Of a stretch of 64,000 bases of DNA, positions 23,001 to 36,245 are shown piece by piece. The stretch covers positions 34,641,828-34,705,827 of the forward strand of contig NC_079876.1 in assembly GCF_029227915.1 (NCBI RefSeq), in the 5' to 3' direction. Both the position numbers and the translations under genes were made by a program. This DNA is from Hydractinia symbiolongicarpus (lineage: Eukaryota > Cnidaria > Hydrozoa > Anthoathecata > Hydractiniidae). How positions within the stretch are numbered: the stretch's first letter is position 1; every line of letters starts with the position of its first letter. Below the pieces are notes generated by a model. It saw nothing but the letters and a program-made list of their open reading frames with translations. It did no database searches and was not told the origin of the DNA.

Positions 23001-26000
23001 CGAATATGTGACCTAACCGTTGTAACTCAAACGGAAAGACACCGTTAGAAAGTCAATGAAATGTAGTTTTTGAAACTGTCGCTATTTCTTCAGTGCGCGA
23101 TAACGGATAGGATTAGTCCCACAGTAAAGAATGACTTATTTATCTAAAATTTTAAATGAAGCGCTACCACAGCGCCCAGTGTAATCGCTGAGTTCCGGCA
23201 ATCACGTCAAATTAAGAAGAATGTTATTTCTTAGAGTCCAATTGTCTCATTTATCACATTTATTAGATCACAGTCCAAAGTTAGTTCAATTAAGTCCCAC
23301 AGTCAATCGTTCCATAGTAAACAGCGATGCAACCTAGTAATATCACAAAAATATCGCTAAATACATGTTTGTACGAATATGTGACCTAACCGTTGTAACT
23401 CAAACGGAAAGACACCGTTAGAAAGTCAATGAAATGTAGTTTTTGAAACTGTCGCTATTTCTTCAGCGCGCGATAACGGATAGGATTGGTCCCACAGTAA
23501 AGAATGACTTAGTTATCTAAGTTTTAGCGCTACCACAGCGCCCAGTGTAATCGCTGAGTTCCGGCAATCACGTCAAGTTAAGAAGAATGTTATTTCTTGG
23601 TGTCCAATTGTCTCCTTTATCACATTTATCAGGTGACAGTCCAAAGTTAGTTCAATTACGTCCCACAGTCAATCGTTTCATAGTTAAAAACGATGCAACC
23701 TAGTAATATCACAAAAACATCGCTTAATACATGTTTGTACGAATATGTGACCTAACCATTGTAACTCAAACGGACAGACACCGTTAGAAAGTCAATGAAA
23801 TGTAGTTTTTTAAACTGTCGCTATTTCTTCAGCGCGCGATAACGGATAGGATTGGTCCCACAGTAAAGAATGACTTATTTATCTAAATTTTTAAATGAAG
23901 CGCTACCACAGAGACCAGTGTAATCGCTAAGTTTTGGCAATCATGTCTAATTAAGAAGAATGTTATTTCTTGGAGTCCAATTGTCTCCTTTATCACATTT
24001 ATCAGGTGACAGTCCAAAGTTAGTTCAATTAAGTCCAACAGTCAATCGTTTCATAGTTAAAAGCGATGCAACCTAGTAATATCACAAAAATATCGCTAAA
24101 TACATGTTTGTACGAATATGTGACCCAACCGTTGTAACACAAACGGACTGACACCGTTAGAAAGTCAATGAAATGTAGTTTTTGAAACTGTCGCTATTTC
24201 TTCAGCGCGCGATAACGGATAGGATTGGTCCCACAGTAAAGAATGACTTAGTTATCTAAGTTTTAGCGCTACCACAGCGCCCAGTGTAATCGCTGAGTTC
24301 CGGCAATCACGTCAAGTTAAGAAGAATGTTATTTCTTGGTGTCCAATTGTCTCCTTTATCACATTTATCAGGTGACAGTCCAAAGTTAGTTCAATTACGT
24401 CCCACAGTCAATCGTTTCATAGTTAAAAACGATGCAACCTAGTAATATCACAAAAATATCGCTTAATACATGTTTGTACGAATATGTGACCTAACCGTTG
24501 TAACTCAAACGGACAGACACCGTTAGAAAGTCAATGAAATGTAGTTTTTAAACTGTCGCTATTTCTTCAGCGCGCGATAACGGATAGGATTGGTCCCACA
24601 GTAAAGAATGACTTATTTATCTAAATTTTTAAATGAAGCGCTACCACAGAGACCAGTGTAATCGCTAAGTTTTGGCAATCATGTCTAATTAAGAAGAATG
24701 TTATTTCTTGGAGTCCAATTGTCTCCTTTATCACATTTATCAGGTGACAGTCCAAAGTTAGTTCAATTAAGTCCCACAGTCAATCGTTTCATAGTTGAAA
24801 GCGATGCAACCTAGTAATATCACAAAAATATCGCTAAATACATGTTTGTACGAATATGTAACCTAACCGTTGTAACTCAAACGGACAGACACCGTTAGAA
24901 AGTCAATGAAATGTAGTTTTTGAAACTGTCGCTATTTCTTCAGCGCGCGATTACGGATAGGATTGGTCCCACAGTAAAGAATGACTTATTTATCTAAATT
25001 TTTAAATGAAGCGCTACCACAGCGCCCAGTGTAATCGCTGAGTTCCGGCAATCACGTCAAATTAAGAAGAATGTTATTTCTTGGAGTCCAATTGTCTCAT
25101 TTATCACATTTATCAGGTGACAGTCCAAAGTTAGTTCAATTAAGTCCCACAGTCATTCGTTTCATAGTTAAGAGCGATGCAACCTAGTAATATTAGAAAA
25201 ATATTGCTAAATACATGTTGGTACGAATATGTGACCAAACCGTTGTAACTGAAAGGGACTGACACTGTTAGAAAGTCAATGAAATGTAGTTTTTGAAACT
25301 GTCGCTATATCTTCAGCGCGCGATAACGGATAGGATTGGTCCCACAGTAAAGAATGACTTAGTTATCTAAGTTTTAGCGCTACCACAGCGCCCAGTGTAA
25401 TCGCTGAGTTCCGGCAATCACGTCAAGTTAAGAAGAATGTTATTTCTTGGTGTCCAATTGTCTCCTTTATCACATTTATCAGGTGACAGTCCAAAGTTAG
25501 TTCAATTACGTCCCACAGTCAATCGTTTCATAGTTAAAAACGATGCAACCTAGTAATATCACAAAAATATCGCTTAATACATGTTTGTACGAATATGTGA
25601 CCTAACCGTTGTAACTCAAACGGACAGACACCGTTAGAAAGTCAATGAAATGTAGTTTTTTAAACTGTCGCTATTTCTTCAGCGCGCGATAACGGATAGG
25701 ATTGGTCCCACAGTAAAGAATGACTTATTTATCTAAATTTTTAAATGAAGCGCTACCACAGAGACCAGTGTAATCGCTAAGTTTTGGCAATCATGTCTAA
25801 TTAAGAAGAATGTTATTTCTTGGAGTCCAATTGTCTCCTTTATCACATTTATCAGGTGACAGTCCAAAGTTAGTTCAATTAAGTCCCACAGTCAATCGTT
25901 TCATAGTTAAAAGCGATGCAACCTAGTAATGTCACAAAAATATCGCTAAATACATGTTTGTACGAATATGTGACCCAACCATTGTAACACAAACGGACTG

Positions 26001-27479
26001 ACACCGTTAGAAAGTCAATGAAATGTAGTTTTTGAAACTGTCGCGTTTTCTTCAGAGCGCGATAACGGATAGGATTGGTCCCACAGTAAAAAATGACTTA
26101 TTTATCTAAATTTTTAAATGAAGCGCTACCACAGCGCCCAGTGTAATCGCTGAGTTCCGGCAATCACGTCAAATTAAGAAGAATGTTATTTCTTGGAGTC
26201 CAATTGTCTCATTTATCACATTTATGAGGTCACAGTCCAAAGTTAGTTCAATTAAGTCCCACAGTCAATCGTTCCATAGTTAAAAGCGATGCAACCTAGT
26301 AATATCACAAAAATATCGCTAAATACATGTTTGTACGAATATGTGACCTAACCGTTGTAACTCAAACGGACAGACACTGTTAGAAAGTCAAAGAAATGTA
26401 GTTTTTGAAACTGTCGCTATTTCTTCAGTGCGCGATAACGGATAGGATTGGTCCCACAGTAAAGAATGACTTAATTATCTAAATTTTTAAATGAAGCGGT
26501 ACCACAGCGCCCAGTGTAATCGCTGAGTTCCGGCAATCACGTCAAATTAAGAAGAATGTTATTTCTTAGAGTCCAATTGTCTCATTTATCACATTTATTA
26601 GATCACAGTCCAAAGTTAGTTCAATTAAGTCCCACAGTCAATCGTTTCACTTTTAAAAGCGATGCAACCTAGTAATATCAGATAAATATCGCTAAATACA
26701 TGTTGGTACGAATATGTGACCCAAACGTTGTAACTCAAACGGATTGATACTGTCAGAAAGTCAATGAAATGTAGTTTTTGAAACTGTCGCTATTTCTTCA
26801 GCGCGTGATAACGGATAGGATTGGTCCCACAGTAAAGAATGACTTATTTATGTAAACTCTTAAATGAAGCGCTACCACAGCGGCCAGTGTAATCGCTGAG
26901 TTCCGGCAATCACGTCAAATTAAGAAGAATGTTATTTCTTGAAGTCCAATTGTCTCATTTTTCACATTTATCAGGTCACAGTCCAAAGTTAGTTCAATTA
27001 AGTCCCACAGTCAATCGTTTCATAGTTAAGAGCGATGCAACCTAGTAAGATTAGAAAAATATTGCTAAATACATGTTGGTACAAATATGTGACCAAACCG
27101 TTGTAACTGGAAGGGGCTGACACTGTTAGAAAGTCAATGAAATGTAGTTTTTGAAACTGTCGCTATTTCTTCAGCGCGCGATAACGGATAGGATTGGTCC
27201 CACAGTAAAGAATGACTTAGTTATCTAAGTTTTAGCGCTACCACAGCGGCCAGTGTAATCGCTGAGTTCCGGCAATCACGTCAAATTAAGAAGAATGTTA
27301 TTTCTTGAAGTCCAATTGTCTCATTTTTCACATTTATCAGGTCACAGTCCAAAGTTAGTTCAATTAAGTCCCACAGTCAATCGTTTCATAGTTAAGAGCG
27401 ATGCAACCTAGTAAGATTAGAAAAATATTGCTAAATACATGTTGGTACAAATATGTGACCAAACCGTTGTAACTCAAAC
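20035..27479. repeat. Mosaic family-1 stretch with local dimer/trimer repeats
   Basis: About 20 monomers in mixed order. Between 23.4 and 26.0 kb a sub-block repeats: the marker cttggtgtccaattg in a 366-bp short monomer falls at 23599, 24338 and 25449. The spacings are 739 (373 + 366) and 1,111, the second being one base short because gtagttttta near 24541 has lost a T. E-F pairs appear at ~21230 and ~26430. A related pair near 23085 has an E left half with a different right half (ccatagtaaacagcg). Nothing other than satellite is present here. Confidence 0.78.
22125..22290. repeat. Isolated family-2 right half inside family 1
   Basis: The monomer starting near 21975 has a normal family-1 left half (cgcccagtgtaatcgctg, ttccggcaatcacgtc). 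After the conserved aagaagaatg...gtctc box it changes to family-2 sequence: cactttaacatttataagg, cagtccataatcag, aaaagccatacaacc, gtaccggaaaaatatc. It then returns to a family-1 neighbour. This is the first appearance of that half-monomer, more than 20 kb before the family-2 domain. It has private changes (atatcacgaaaaacatg, gttgatacg), so the transfer is not recent. Confidence 0.78.
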
Positions 27480-30400
27480 GGACAGGCACCGTTAGAAAGT
27501 CAATGAAATGTAGTTTTTGAAACTGTCGCTATTTCTTCAGCCCGCGATAACGGATAGGATTGGTCCCACAGTAAAGAATGACTTATTTATCTAAATTTTT
27601 ATATGAAGCGCTACCACAGAGACCAGTGTAATCGCTAAGTTTTGGCATTCATGTCAAATTAAGAAGAATGTTATTTCTTGAAGTCCAATTGTCTCATTTT
27701 TCACATTTATCAGGTCACAGTCCAAAGTTAGTTCAATTAAGTCCCACAGTCAATCGTTTCATAGTTAAAAGCGATGCAACCTAGTATTATCACAAAAATA
27801 TCGCTTAATACATGTTTGTACGAATATGTGACCTAACCGTTGTAACTCAAACGGACAGACACCGTTAGAAAGTCAATGAAATGTAGTTTTTTAAACTGTC
27901 GCTATTTCTTCAGCGCGCGATAACGGATAGGATTGGTCCCACAGTAAAGAATGACTTATTTATCTAAATTTTTAAATGAAGCGCTACCACAGAGACCAGT
28001 GTAATCGCTAAGTTTTGGCAATCATGTCTAATTAAGAAGAATGTTATTTCTTGGAGTCCAATTGTCTCCTTTATCACATTTATCAGGTGACAGTCCAAAG
28101 TTAGTTCAATTAAGTCCCACAGTCAATCGTTTCATAGTTAAAAGCGATGCAACCTAGTAAAATCACAAAAATATCGCTAAATACATGTTTGTACGAATAT
28201 GTGACCTAACCGTTGTAACTCAAACGGACAGACACCGTTAGAAAGTCAATGAAATGTAGTTTTTGAAACTGTCGCTATTTCTTCAGCGCGCAATAACGGA
28301 TAGGATTGGTCCCACAGTAAAGAATGACTTATTTATCTAAATTTTTATATGAAGCGCTACCACAGAGACCAGTGTAATCGCTAAGTTTTGGCATTCATGT
28401 CAAATTAAGAAGAATGTTATTTCTTGAGGTCCAATTGTCTCATTTTTCACATTTATCATGTCACAGTCCAAAGTTAGTTCAATTAAGTCCCACAGTCAAT
28501 CGTTTCATAGTTAAAAGCGATGCAACCTAGTATTATCAGAAAAATATCGCTAAATACATGTTTGTACGAATATGTGACCCAACCGTTGTAACACAAACGG
28601 ACTGACACCGTTAGAAAGTCAATGAAATGAAGTTTTTGAAACTGTCGCTATTTCTTCAGCGCGCGATAACGGATAGGATTGGTCCCACAGTAAAGAATGA
28701 CTTATTTATCTAAAATTTTTAAATGAAGCTCTACCACAGCGCCCAGTGTAATCGCTGAGTTCCGGCAATCACGTCAAATTAAGAAGAATGTTATTTCTTG
28801 GAGTCCAATTGTCTCATTTGTCACATTTATCAGGTGACAGTCCAAAGTTAGTTCAATTAAGTCCCACAGTCAATCGTTTCACTGTTAAAAGCGATGCAAC
28901 CTAGTAATATCAGATAAATATTGCTAAATACATGTTGGTACGGATATGTGACACAAACGTTGTAACTCAAACGGACTGACACCGTTAGAAAGTCAATGAA
29001 ATGTAGTTTTTGAAGCTATTGCTACTTCTTCAGCGCGCGCTAACGGCTAGGATTGGTCCCACAGTAAAGAATGACTTTTTTTAACTTAATTTTTAAATGA
29101 AGCGCTACCACAGCGCCCAGTGTAATCGCTGAGTTCCGGCAATCACGTCAAATTAAGAAGAATGTTATTTCTTGGAGTCCAATTGTCTCATTTTTCACAT
29201 TTATCAGGTCACAGTCCAATGTTAGTTCAATTAAGTCCCACAGTCAATCGTTTCTTTGTTAAAAGCGATGAAACCTAGTAATATCAGAAAAATATCGCTA
29301 AATACATGTTGGTACGAATATGTGACTCAACCGTTGAAACTCAAACGGATTGACACCGTTAGAAAGTCAATGAAATGTAGTTTTTGAAATAGTCGCTATT
29401 TCTTCAGCGCGCGATAACGTATAGGATTGTTCCCACAGTAAAAAATGAATTTTTTATCATAATTTTTAAATGAATCGCTACCACAGCGCCCAGTGTAATC
29501 GCTGAGTTTCGGCAATCATGTCAAATTAAGAAGAATGTTATTTCTTGGAGTCCAATTGTCTCCTTTATCACATTTATCAGGTGACAGTCCAAAGGTAGTT
29601 CAATTAAGTCCCACAGTCAATCGTTTCATAGTTAAAAACGATGCAACCTAGTAATATCACAAAAATATCGCTTAATACATGTTTGTACGAATATGTGACC
29701 TAACCGTTGTAACTCAAACGGACAGACACCGTTAGAAAGTCAATGAAATGTAGTTTTTTAAACTGTCGCTATTTCTTCAGCGCGCGATAACGGATAGGAT
29801 TGGTCCCACAGTAAAGAATGACTTATTTATCTAAATTTTTAAATGAAGCGCTACCACAGAGACCAGTGTAATCGCTAAGTTTTGGCAATCATGTCTAATT
29901 AAGAAGAATGTTATTTCTTGGAGTCCAATTGTCTCCTTTATCACATTTATCAGGTGACAGTCCAAAGTTAGTTCAATTAAGTCCCACAGTCAATCGTTTC
30001 ATAGTTAAAAGCGATGCAACCTAGTAATATCACAAAAATATCGCTAAATACATGTTTGTACGAATATGTGACCTAACCGTTGTAACTCAAACGGACAGAC
30101 ACCGTTAGAAAGTCAATGAAATGTAGTTTTTGAAACTGTCGCTATTTCTTCAGCCCGCGATAACGGATAGGATTGGTCCCACAGTAAAGAATGACTTATT
30201 TATCTAAATTTTTATATGAAGCGCTACCACAGAGACCAGTGTAATCGCTAAGTTTTGGCATTCATGTCAAATTAAGAAGAATGTTATTTCTTGAAGTCCA
30301 ATTGTCTCATTTTTCACATTTATCAGGTCACAGTCCAAAGTTAGTTCAATTAAGTCCCACAGTCAATCGTTTCATAGTTAAAAGCGATGCAACCTAGTAT

Positions 30401-32706
30401 TATCACAAAAATATCGCTTAATACATGTTTGTACGAATATGTGACCTAACCGTTGTAACTCAAACGGACAGACACCGTTAGAAAGTCAATGAAATGTAGT
30501 TTTTTAAACTGTCGCTATTTCTTCAGCGCGCGATAACGGATAGGATTGGTCCCACAGTAAAGAATGACTTATTTATCTAAATTTTTAAATGAAGCGCTAC
30601 CACAGAGACCAGTGTAATCGCTAAGTTTTGGCAATCATGTCTAATTAAGAAGAATGTTATTTCTTGGAGTCCAATTGTCTCCTTTATCACATTTATCAGG
30701 TGACAGTCCAAAGTTAGTTCAATTAAGTCCCACAGTCAATCGTTTCATAGTTAAAAGCGATGCAACCTAGTAAAATCACAAAAATATCGCTAAATACATG
30801 TTTGTACGAATATGTGACCTAACCGTTGTAACTCAAACGGACAGGCACCGTTAGAAAGTCAATGAAATGTAGTTTTTGAAACTGTCGCTATTTCTTCAGC
30901 GCGCAATAACGGATAGGATTGGTCCCACAGTAAAGAATGACTTATTTATCTAAATTTTTATATGAAGCGCTACCACAGAGACCAGTGTAATCGCTAAGTT
31001 TTGGCATTCATGTCAAATTAAGAAGAATGTTATTTCTTGAGGTCCAATTGTCTCATTTTTCACATTTATCATGTCACAGTCCAAAGTTAGTTCAATTAAG
31101 TCCCACAGTCAATCGTTTCATAGTTAAAAGCGATGCAACCTAGTATTATCAGAAAAATATCGCTAAATACATGTTTGTACGAATATGTGACCCAACCGTT
31201 GTAACACAAACGGACTGACACCGTTAGAAAGTCAATGAAATGAAGTTTTTGAAACTGTCGCTATTTCTTCAGCGCGCGATAACGGATAGGATTGGTCCCA
31301 CAGTAAAGAATGACTTATTTATCTAAAATTTTTAAATGAAGCTCTACCACAGCGCCCAGTGTAATCGCTGAGTTCCGGCAATCACGTCAAATTAAGAAGA
31401 ATGTTATTTCTTGGAGTCCAATTGTCTCATTTATCACATTTATCAGGTGACAGTCCAAAGTTAGTTCAATTAAGTCCCACAGTCAATCGTTTCACTGTTA
31501 AAAGCGATGCAACCTAGTAATATCAGATAAATATTGCTAAATACATGTTGGTACGGATATGTGACACAAACGTTGTAACTCAAACGGACTGACACCGTTA
31601 GAAAGTCAATGAAATGTAGTTTTTGAAGCTATTGCTACTTCTTCAGCGCGCGCTAACGGCTAGGATTGGTCCCACAGTAAAGAATGACTTTTTTTAACTT
31701 AATTTTTAAATGAAGCGCTACCACAGCGCCCAGTGTAATCGCTGAGTTCCGGCAATCACGTCAAATTAAGAAGAATGTTATTTCTTGGAGTCCAATTGTC
31801 TCATTTTTCACATTTATCAGGTCACAGTCCAATGTTAGTTCAATTAAGTCCCACAGTCAATCGTTTCTTTGTTAAAAGCGATGAAACCTAGTAATATCAG
31901 AAAAATATCGCTAAATACATGTTGGTACGAATATGTGACTCAACCGTTGAAACTCAAACGGATTGACACCGTTAGAAAGTCAATGAAATGTAGTTTTTGA
32001 AATAGTCGCTATTTCTTCAGCGCGCGATATCGTATAGGATTGTTCCCACAGTAAAAAATGAATTTTTTATCATAATTTTTAAATGAATCGCTACCACAGC
32101 GCCCAGTGTAATCGCTGAGTTTCGGCAATCATGTCAAATTAAGAAGAATGTTATTTCTTGGAGTCCAATTGTCTCCTTTATCACATTTATCAGGTGACAG
32201 TCCAAAGGTAGTTCAATTAAGTCCCACAGTCAATCGTTTCATAGTTAAAAACGATGCAACCTAGTAATATCACAAAAATATCGCTTAATACATGTTTGTA
32301 CGAATATGTGACCTAACCGTTGTAACTCAAACGGACAGACACCGTTAGAAAGTCAATGAAATGTAGTTTTTTAAACTGTCGCTATTTCTTCAGCGCGCGA
32401 TAACGGATAGGATTGGTCCCACAGTAAAGAATGACTTATTTATCTAAATTTTTAAATGAAGCGCTACCACAGAGACCAGTGTAATCGCTAAGTTTTGGCA
32501 ATCATGTCTAATTAAGAAGAATGTTATTTCTTGGAGTCCAATTGTCTCCTTTATCACATTTATCAGGTGACAGTCCAAAGTTAGTTCAATTAAGTCCCAC
32601 AGTCAATCGTTTCATAGTTAAAAGCGATGCAACCTAGTAATATCACAAAAATATCGCTAAATACATGTTTGTACGAATATGTGACCTAACCGTTGTAACT
32701 AAAACG
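27480..32706. repeat. Heptameric higher-order repeat, 2,613 bp x 2 copies
   Basis: Unit of seven monomers, offset 2,613. Markers: cagcccgcgataacgg (27537 and 30150), gcgcaataacggatagg (28287 and 30900), gaagctattgctac (29012 and 31625), gtataggattgttccc (near 29418 and 32031) and gtccaaaggtagttc (near 29588 and 32201). A partial third copy runs on to about 32930. The left edge near 27465 is chimeric: gaccaaaccgttgtaact, normally followed by gaaaggg, is joined to caaacggacaggcacc. Copies are nearly identical over long stretches, so this is also a recent event. Confidence 0.85.
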
Positions 32707-35700
32707 GACAGACACCGTTAGAATGTCAATGAAATGTAGTTTTTGAAACTGTCGCTATTTCTTCAGCGCGCGATAACGGATAGGATTGGTCCCACAGTAA
32801 AGAATGACTTATTTATCTAAATTTTTATATGAAGCGCTACCACAGAGACCAGTGTAATCGCTAAGTTTTGGCATTCATGTCAAATTAAGAAGAATGTTAT
32901 TTCTTGAAGTCCAATTGTCTCATTTTTCAAATTTATCAGGTCACAGTCCATAGTTAGTTCAATTAAGTCCCACAGTCAATCGTTTCATAGTTAAAAGCGA
33001 TGCAACCTAGTAATATCAGATAAATATTGCTAAATACATGTTGGTACGGATATGTGACACAAACGTTGTAACTCAAACGGACTGACACCGTTAGAAAGTC
33101 AATGAAATGTAGTTTTTGAAGCTATTGCTACTTCTTCAGCGCGCGCTAACGGCTAGGATTGGTCCCACAGTAAAGAATGACTTTTTTTAGCTTAATTTTT
33201 AAATGAATCGCTACCACAGCGCCCAGTGTAATCGCTGAGTTTCGGCAATCATGTCAAATTAAGAAGAATGTTATTTCTTGGAGTCCAATTGTCTCATTTA
33301 TCACATTTATCAGGTGACAGTCCAACTTTAGTTCAATTAAGTCCCACAGTCAATCGTTTCACAGTTAAAAGCGATGCAACCTAGTAATATCAGATAAATA
33401 TCGCTTAATACATGTTGGTACGGATATGTGACCCAAAAGTTGTAACTGAAAGGGACTGACACTGTTAGAAAGTCAATGAAATGTAGTTTTTGAAACTGTC
33501 GCTATTTCTTCAGCGCGCGATAACGGATAGGATTGATCCAACAGTAAAGAATGACTTAGTTATCTAAGTTTTAGCGCTACCACAGCGACCAGTGTAATCG
33601 CTGAGTTCCGGCAATCACGTCAAGTTAAGAAGAATGTTATTTCTTGGTGTCCAATTGTCTCCTTTATCACATTTATCAGGTGACAGTCCAAAGTTAGTTC
33701 AATTACGTCCCACAGTCAATCGTTTCATAGTTAAAAACGATGCAACCTAGTAATATCACAAAAATATCGCTTAATACATGTTTGTACGAATATGTGACCT
33801 AACCGTTGTAACTCAAACGGACAGACACCGTTAGAAAGTCAATGAAATGTAGTTTTTGAAACTGTCGCTATTTCCTCAGCGCGCGATAACGGATAGGATT
33901 GGTCCCACAGTAAAGAATGACTTATTTATCTAAATTTTTAAATGAAACGCTACCACAGAGACCAGTGTAATCGCTAAGTTTTGGCAATCATGTCAAATTA
34001 AGAAGAATGTTATTTCTTGGAGTCCAATTGTCTCATTTTTCACATTTATCAGGTCACAGTCCAATGTTAGTTCAATTAAGTCCCACAGTCAATCGTTTCT
34101 TTGTTAAAAGCGATGAAACCTAGTAATATCAGAAAAATATCGCTAAATACATGTTGGTACGAATATGTGACTCAACCGTTGAAACTCAAACGGATTGACA
34201 CCGTTAGAAAGTCAATGAAATGTAGTTTTTGAAATAGTCGCTATTTCTTCAGCGCGCGATATCGTATAGGATTGTTCCCACAGTAAAAAATGAATTTTTT
34301 ATCATAATTTTTAAATGAATCGCTACCACAGCGCCCAGTGTAATCGCTGAGTTTCGGCAATCATGTCAAATTAAGAAGAATGTTATTTCTTGGAGTCCAA
34401 TTGTCTCCTTTATCACATTTATCAGGTGACAGTCCAAAGGTAGTTCAATTAAGTCCCACAGTCAATCGTTTCATAGTTAAAAACGATGCAACCTAGTAAT
34501 ATCACAAAAATATCGCTTAATACATGTTTGTACGAATATGTGACCTAACCGTTGTAACTCAAACGGACAGACACCGTTAGAAAGTCAATGAAATGTAGTT
34601 TTTTAAACTGTCGCTATTTCTTCAGCGCGCGATAACGGATAGGATTGGTCCCACAGTAAAGAATGACTTATTTATCTAAATTTTTAAATGAAGCGCTACC
34701 ACAGAGACCAGTGTAATCGCTAAGTTTTGGCAATCATGTCTAATTAAGAAGAATGTTATTTCTTGGAGTCCAATTGTCTCCTTTATCACATTTATCAGGT
34801 GACAGTCCAAAGTTAGTTCAATTAAGTCCCACAGTCAATCGTTTCATAGTTAAAAGCGATGCAACCTAGTAATATCACAAAAATATCGCTAAATACATGT
34901 TTGTACGAATATGTGACCTAACCGTTGTAACTAAAACGGACAGACACCGTTAGAATGTCAATGAAATGTAGTTTTTGAAACTGTCGCTATTTCTTCAGCG
35001 CGCGATAACGGATAGGATTGGTCCCACAGTAAAGAATGACTTATTTATCTAAATTTTTATATGAAGCGCTACCACAGAGACCAGTGTAATCGCTAAGTTT
35101 TGGCATTCATGTCAAATTAAGAAGAATGTTATTTCTTGAAGTCCAATTGTCTCATTTTTCAAATTTATCAGGTCACAGTCCATAGTTAGTTCAATTAAGT
35201 CCCACAGTCAATCGTTTCATAGTTAAAAGCGATGCAACCTAGTAATATCAGATAAATATTGCTAAATACATGTTGGTACGGATATGTGACACAAACGTTG
35301 TAACTCAAACGGACTGACACCGTTAGAAAGTCAATGAAATGTAGTTTTTGAAGCTATTGCTACTTCTTCAGCGCGCGCTAACGGCTAGGATTGGTCCCAC
35401 AGTAAAGAATGACTTTTTTTAGCTTAATTTTTAAATGAATCGCTACCACAGCGCCCAGTGTAATCGCTGAGTTTCGGCAATCATGTCAAATTAAGAAGAA
35501 TGTTATTTCTTGGAGTCCAATTGTCTCATTTATCACATTTATCAGGTGACAGTCCAACTTTAGTTCAATTAAGTCCCACAGTCAATCGTTTCACAGTTAA
35601 AAGCGATGCAACCTAGTAATATCAGATAAATATCGCTTAATACATGTTGGTACGGATATGTGACCCAAAAGTTGTAACTGAAAGGGACTGACACTGTTAG

Positions 35701-36245
35701 AAAGTCAATGAAATGTAGTTTTTGAAACTGTCGCTATTTCTTCAGCGCGCGATAACGGATAGGATTGATCCAACAGTAAAGAATGACTTAGTTATCTAAG
35801 TTTTAGCGCTACCACAGCGACCAGTGTAATCGCTGAGTTCCGGCAATCACGTCAAGTTAAGAAGAATGTTATTTCTTGGTGTCCAATTGTCTCCTTTATC
35901 ACATTTATCAGGTGACAGTCCAAAGTTAGTTCAATTACGTCCCACAGTCAATCGTTTCATAGTTAAAAACGATGCAACCTAGTAATATCACAAAAATATC
36001 GCTTAATACATGTTTGTACGAATATGTGACCTAACCGTTGTAACTCAAACGGACAGACACCGTTAGAAAGTCAATGAAATGTAGTTTTTGAAACTGTCGC
36101 TATTTCCTCAGCGCGCGATAACGGATAGGATTGGTCCCACAGTAAAGAATGACTTATTTATCTAAATTTTTAAATGAAACGCTACCACAGAGACCAGTGT
36201 AATCGCTAAGTTTTGGCATTCATGTCAAATTAAGAAGAATGTTAT
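31785..36245. repeat. Hexameric higher-order repeat, 2,232 bp x 2 copies
   Basis: Six monomers repeat with offset 2,232: gaaatagtcgctatttc (31999 and 34231), the new variant cgcgcgatatcgtatagg (near 32025 and 34257), caaatttatcagg (near 32928 and 35160), gaagctattgctac (33118 and 35350) and gattgatccaacag (near 33533 and 35765). The gatatcg change is absent from the matching position of the previous heptamer copy (gataacg near 29412), so the hexamer copied the later version. Both edges (~31785/34015 and ~36245) fall in the conserved aagaagaatg...gtctc box. The unit overlaps the second heptamer copy, which dates the hexamer after the heptamer. Confidence 0.87.
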
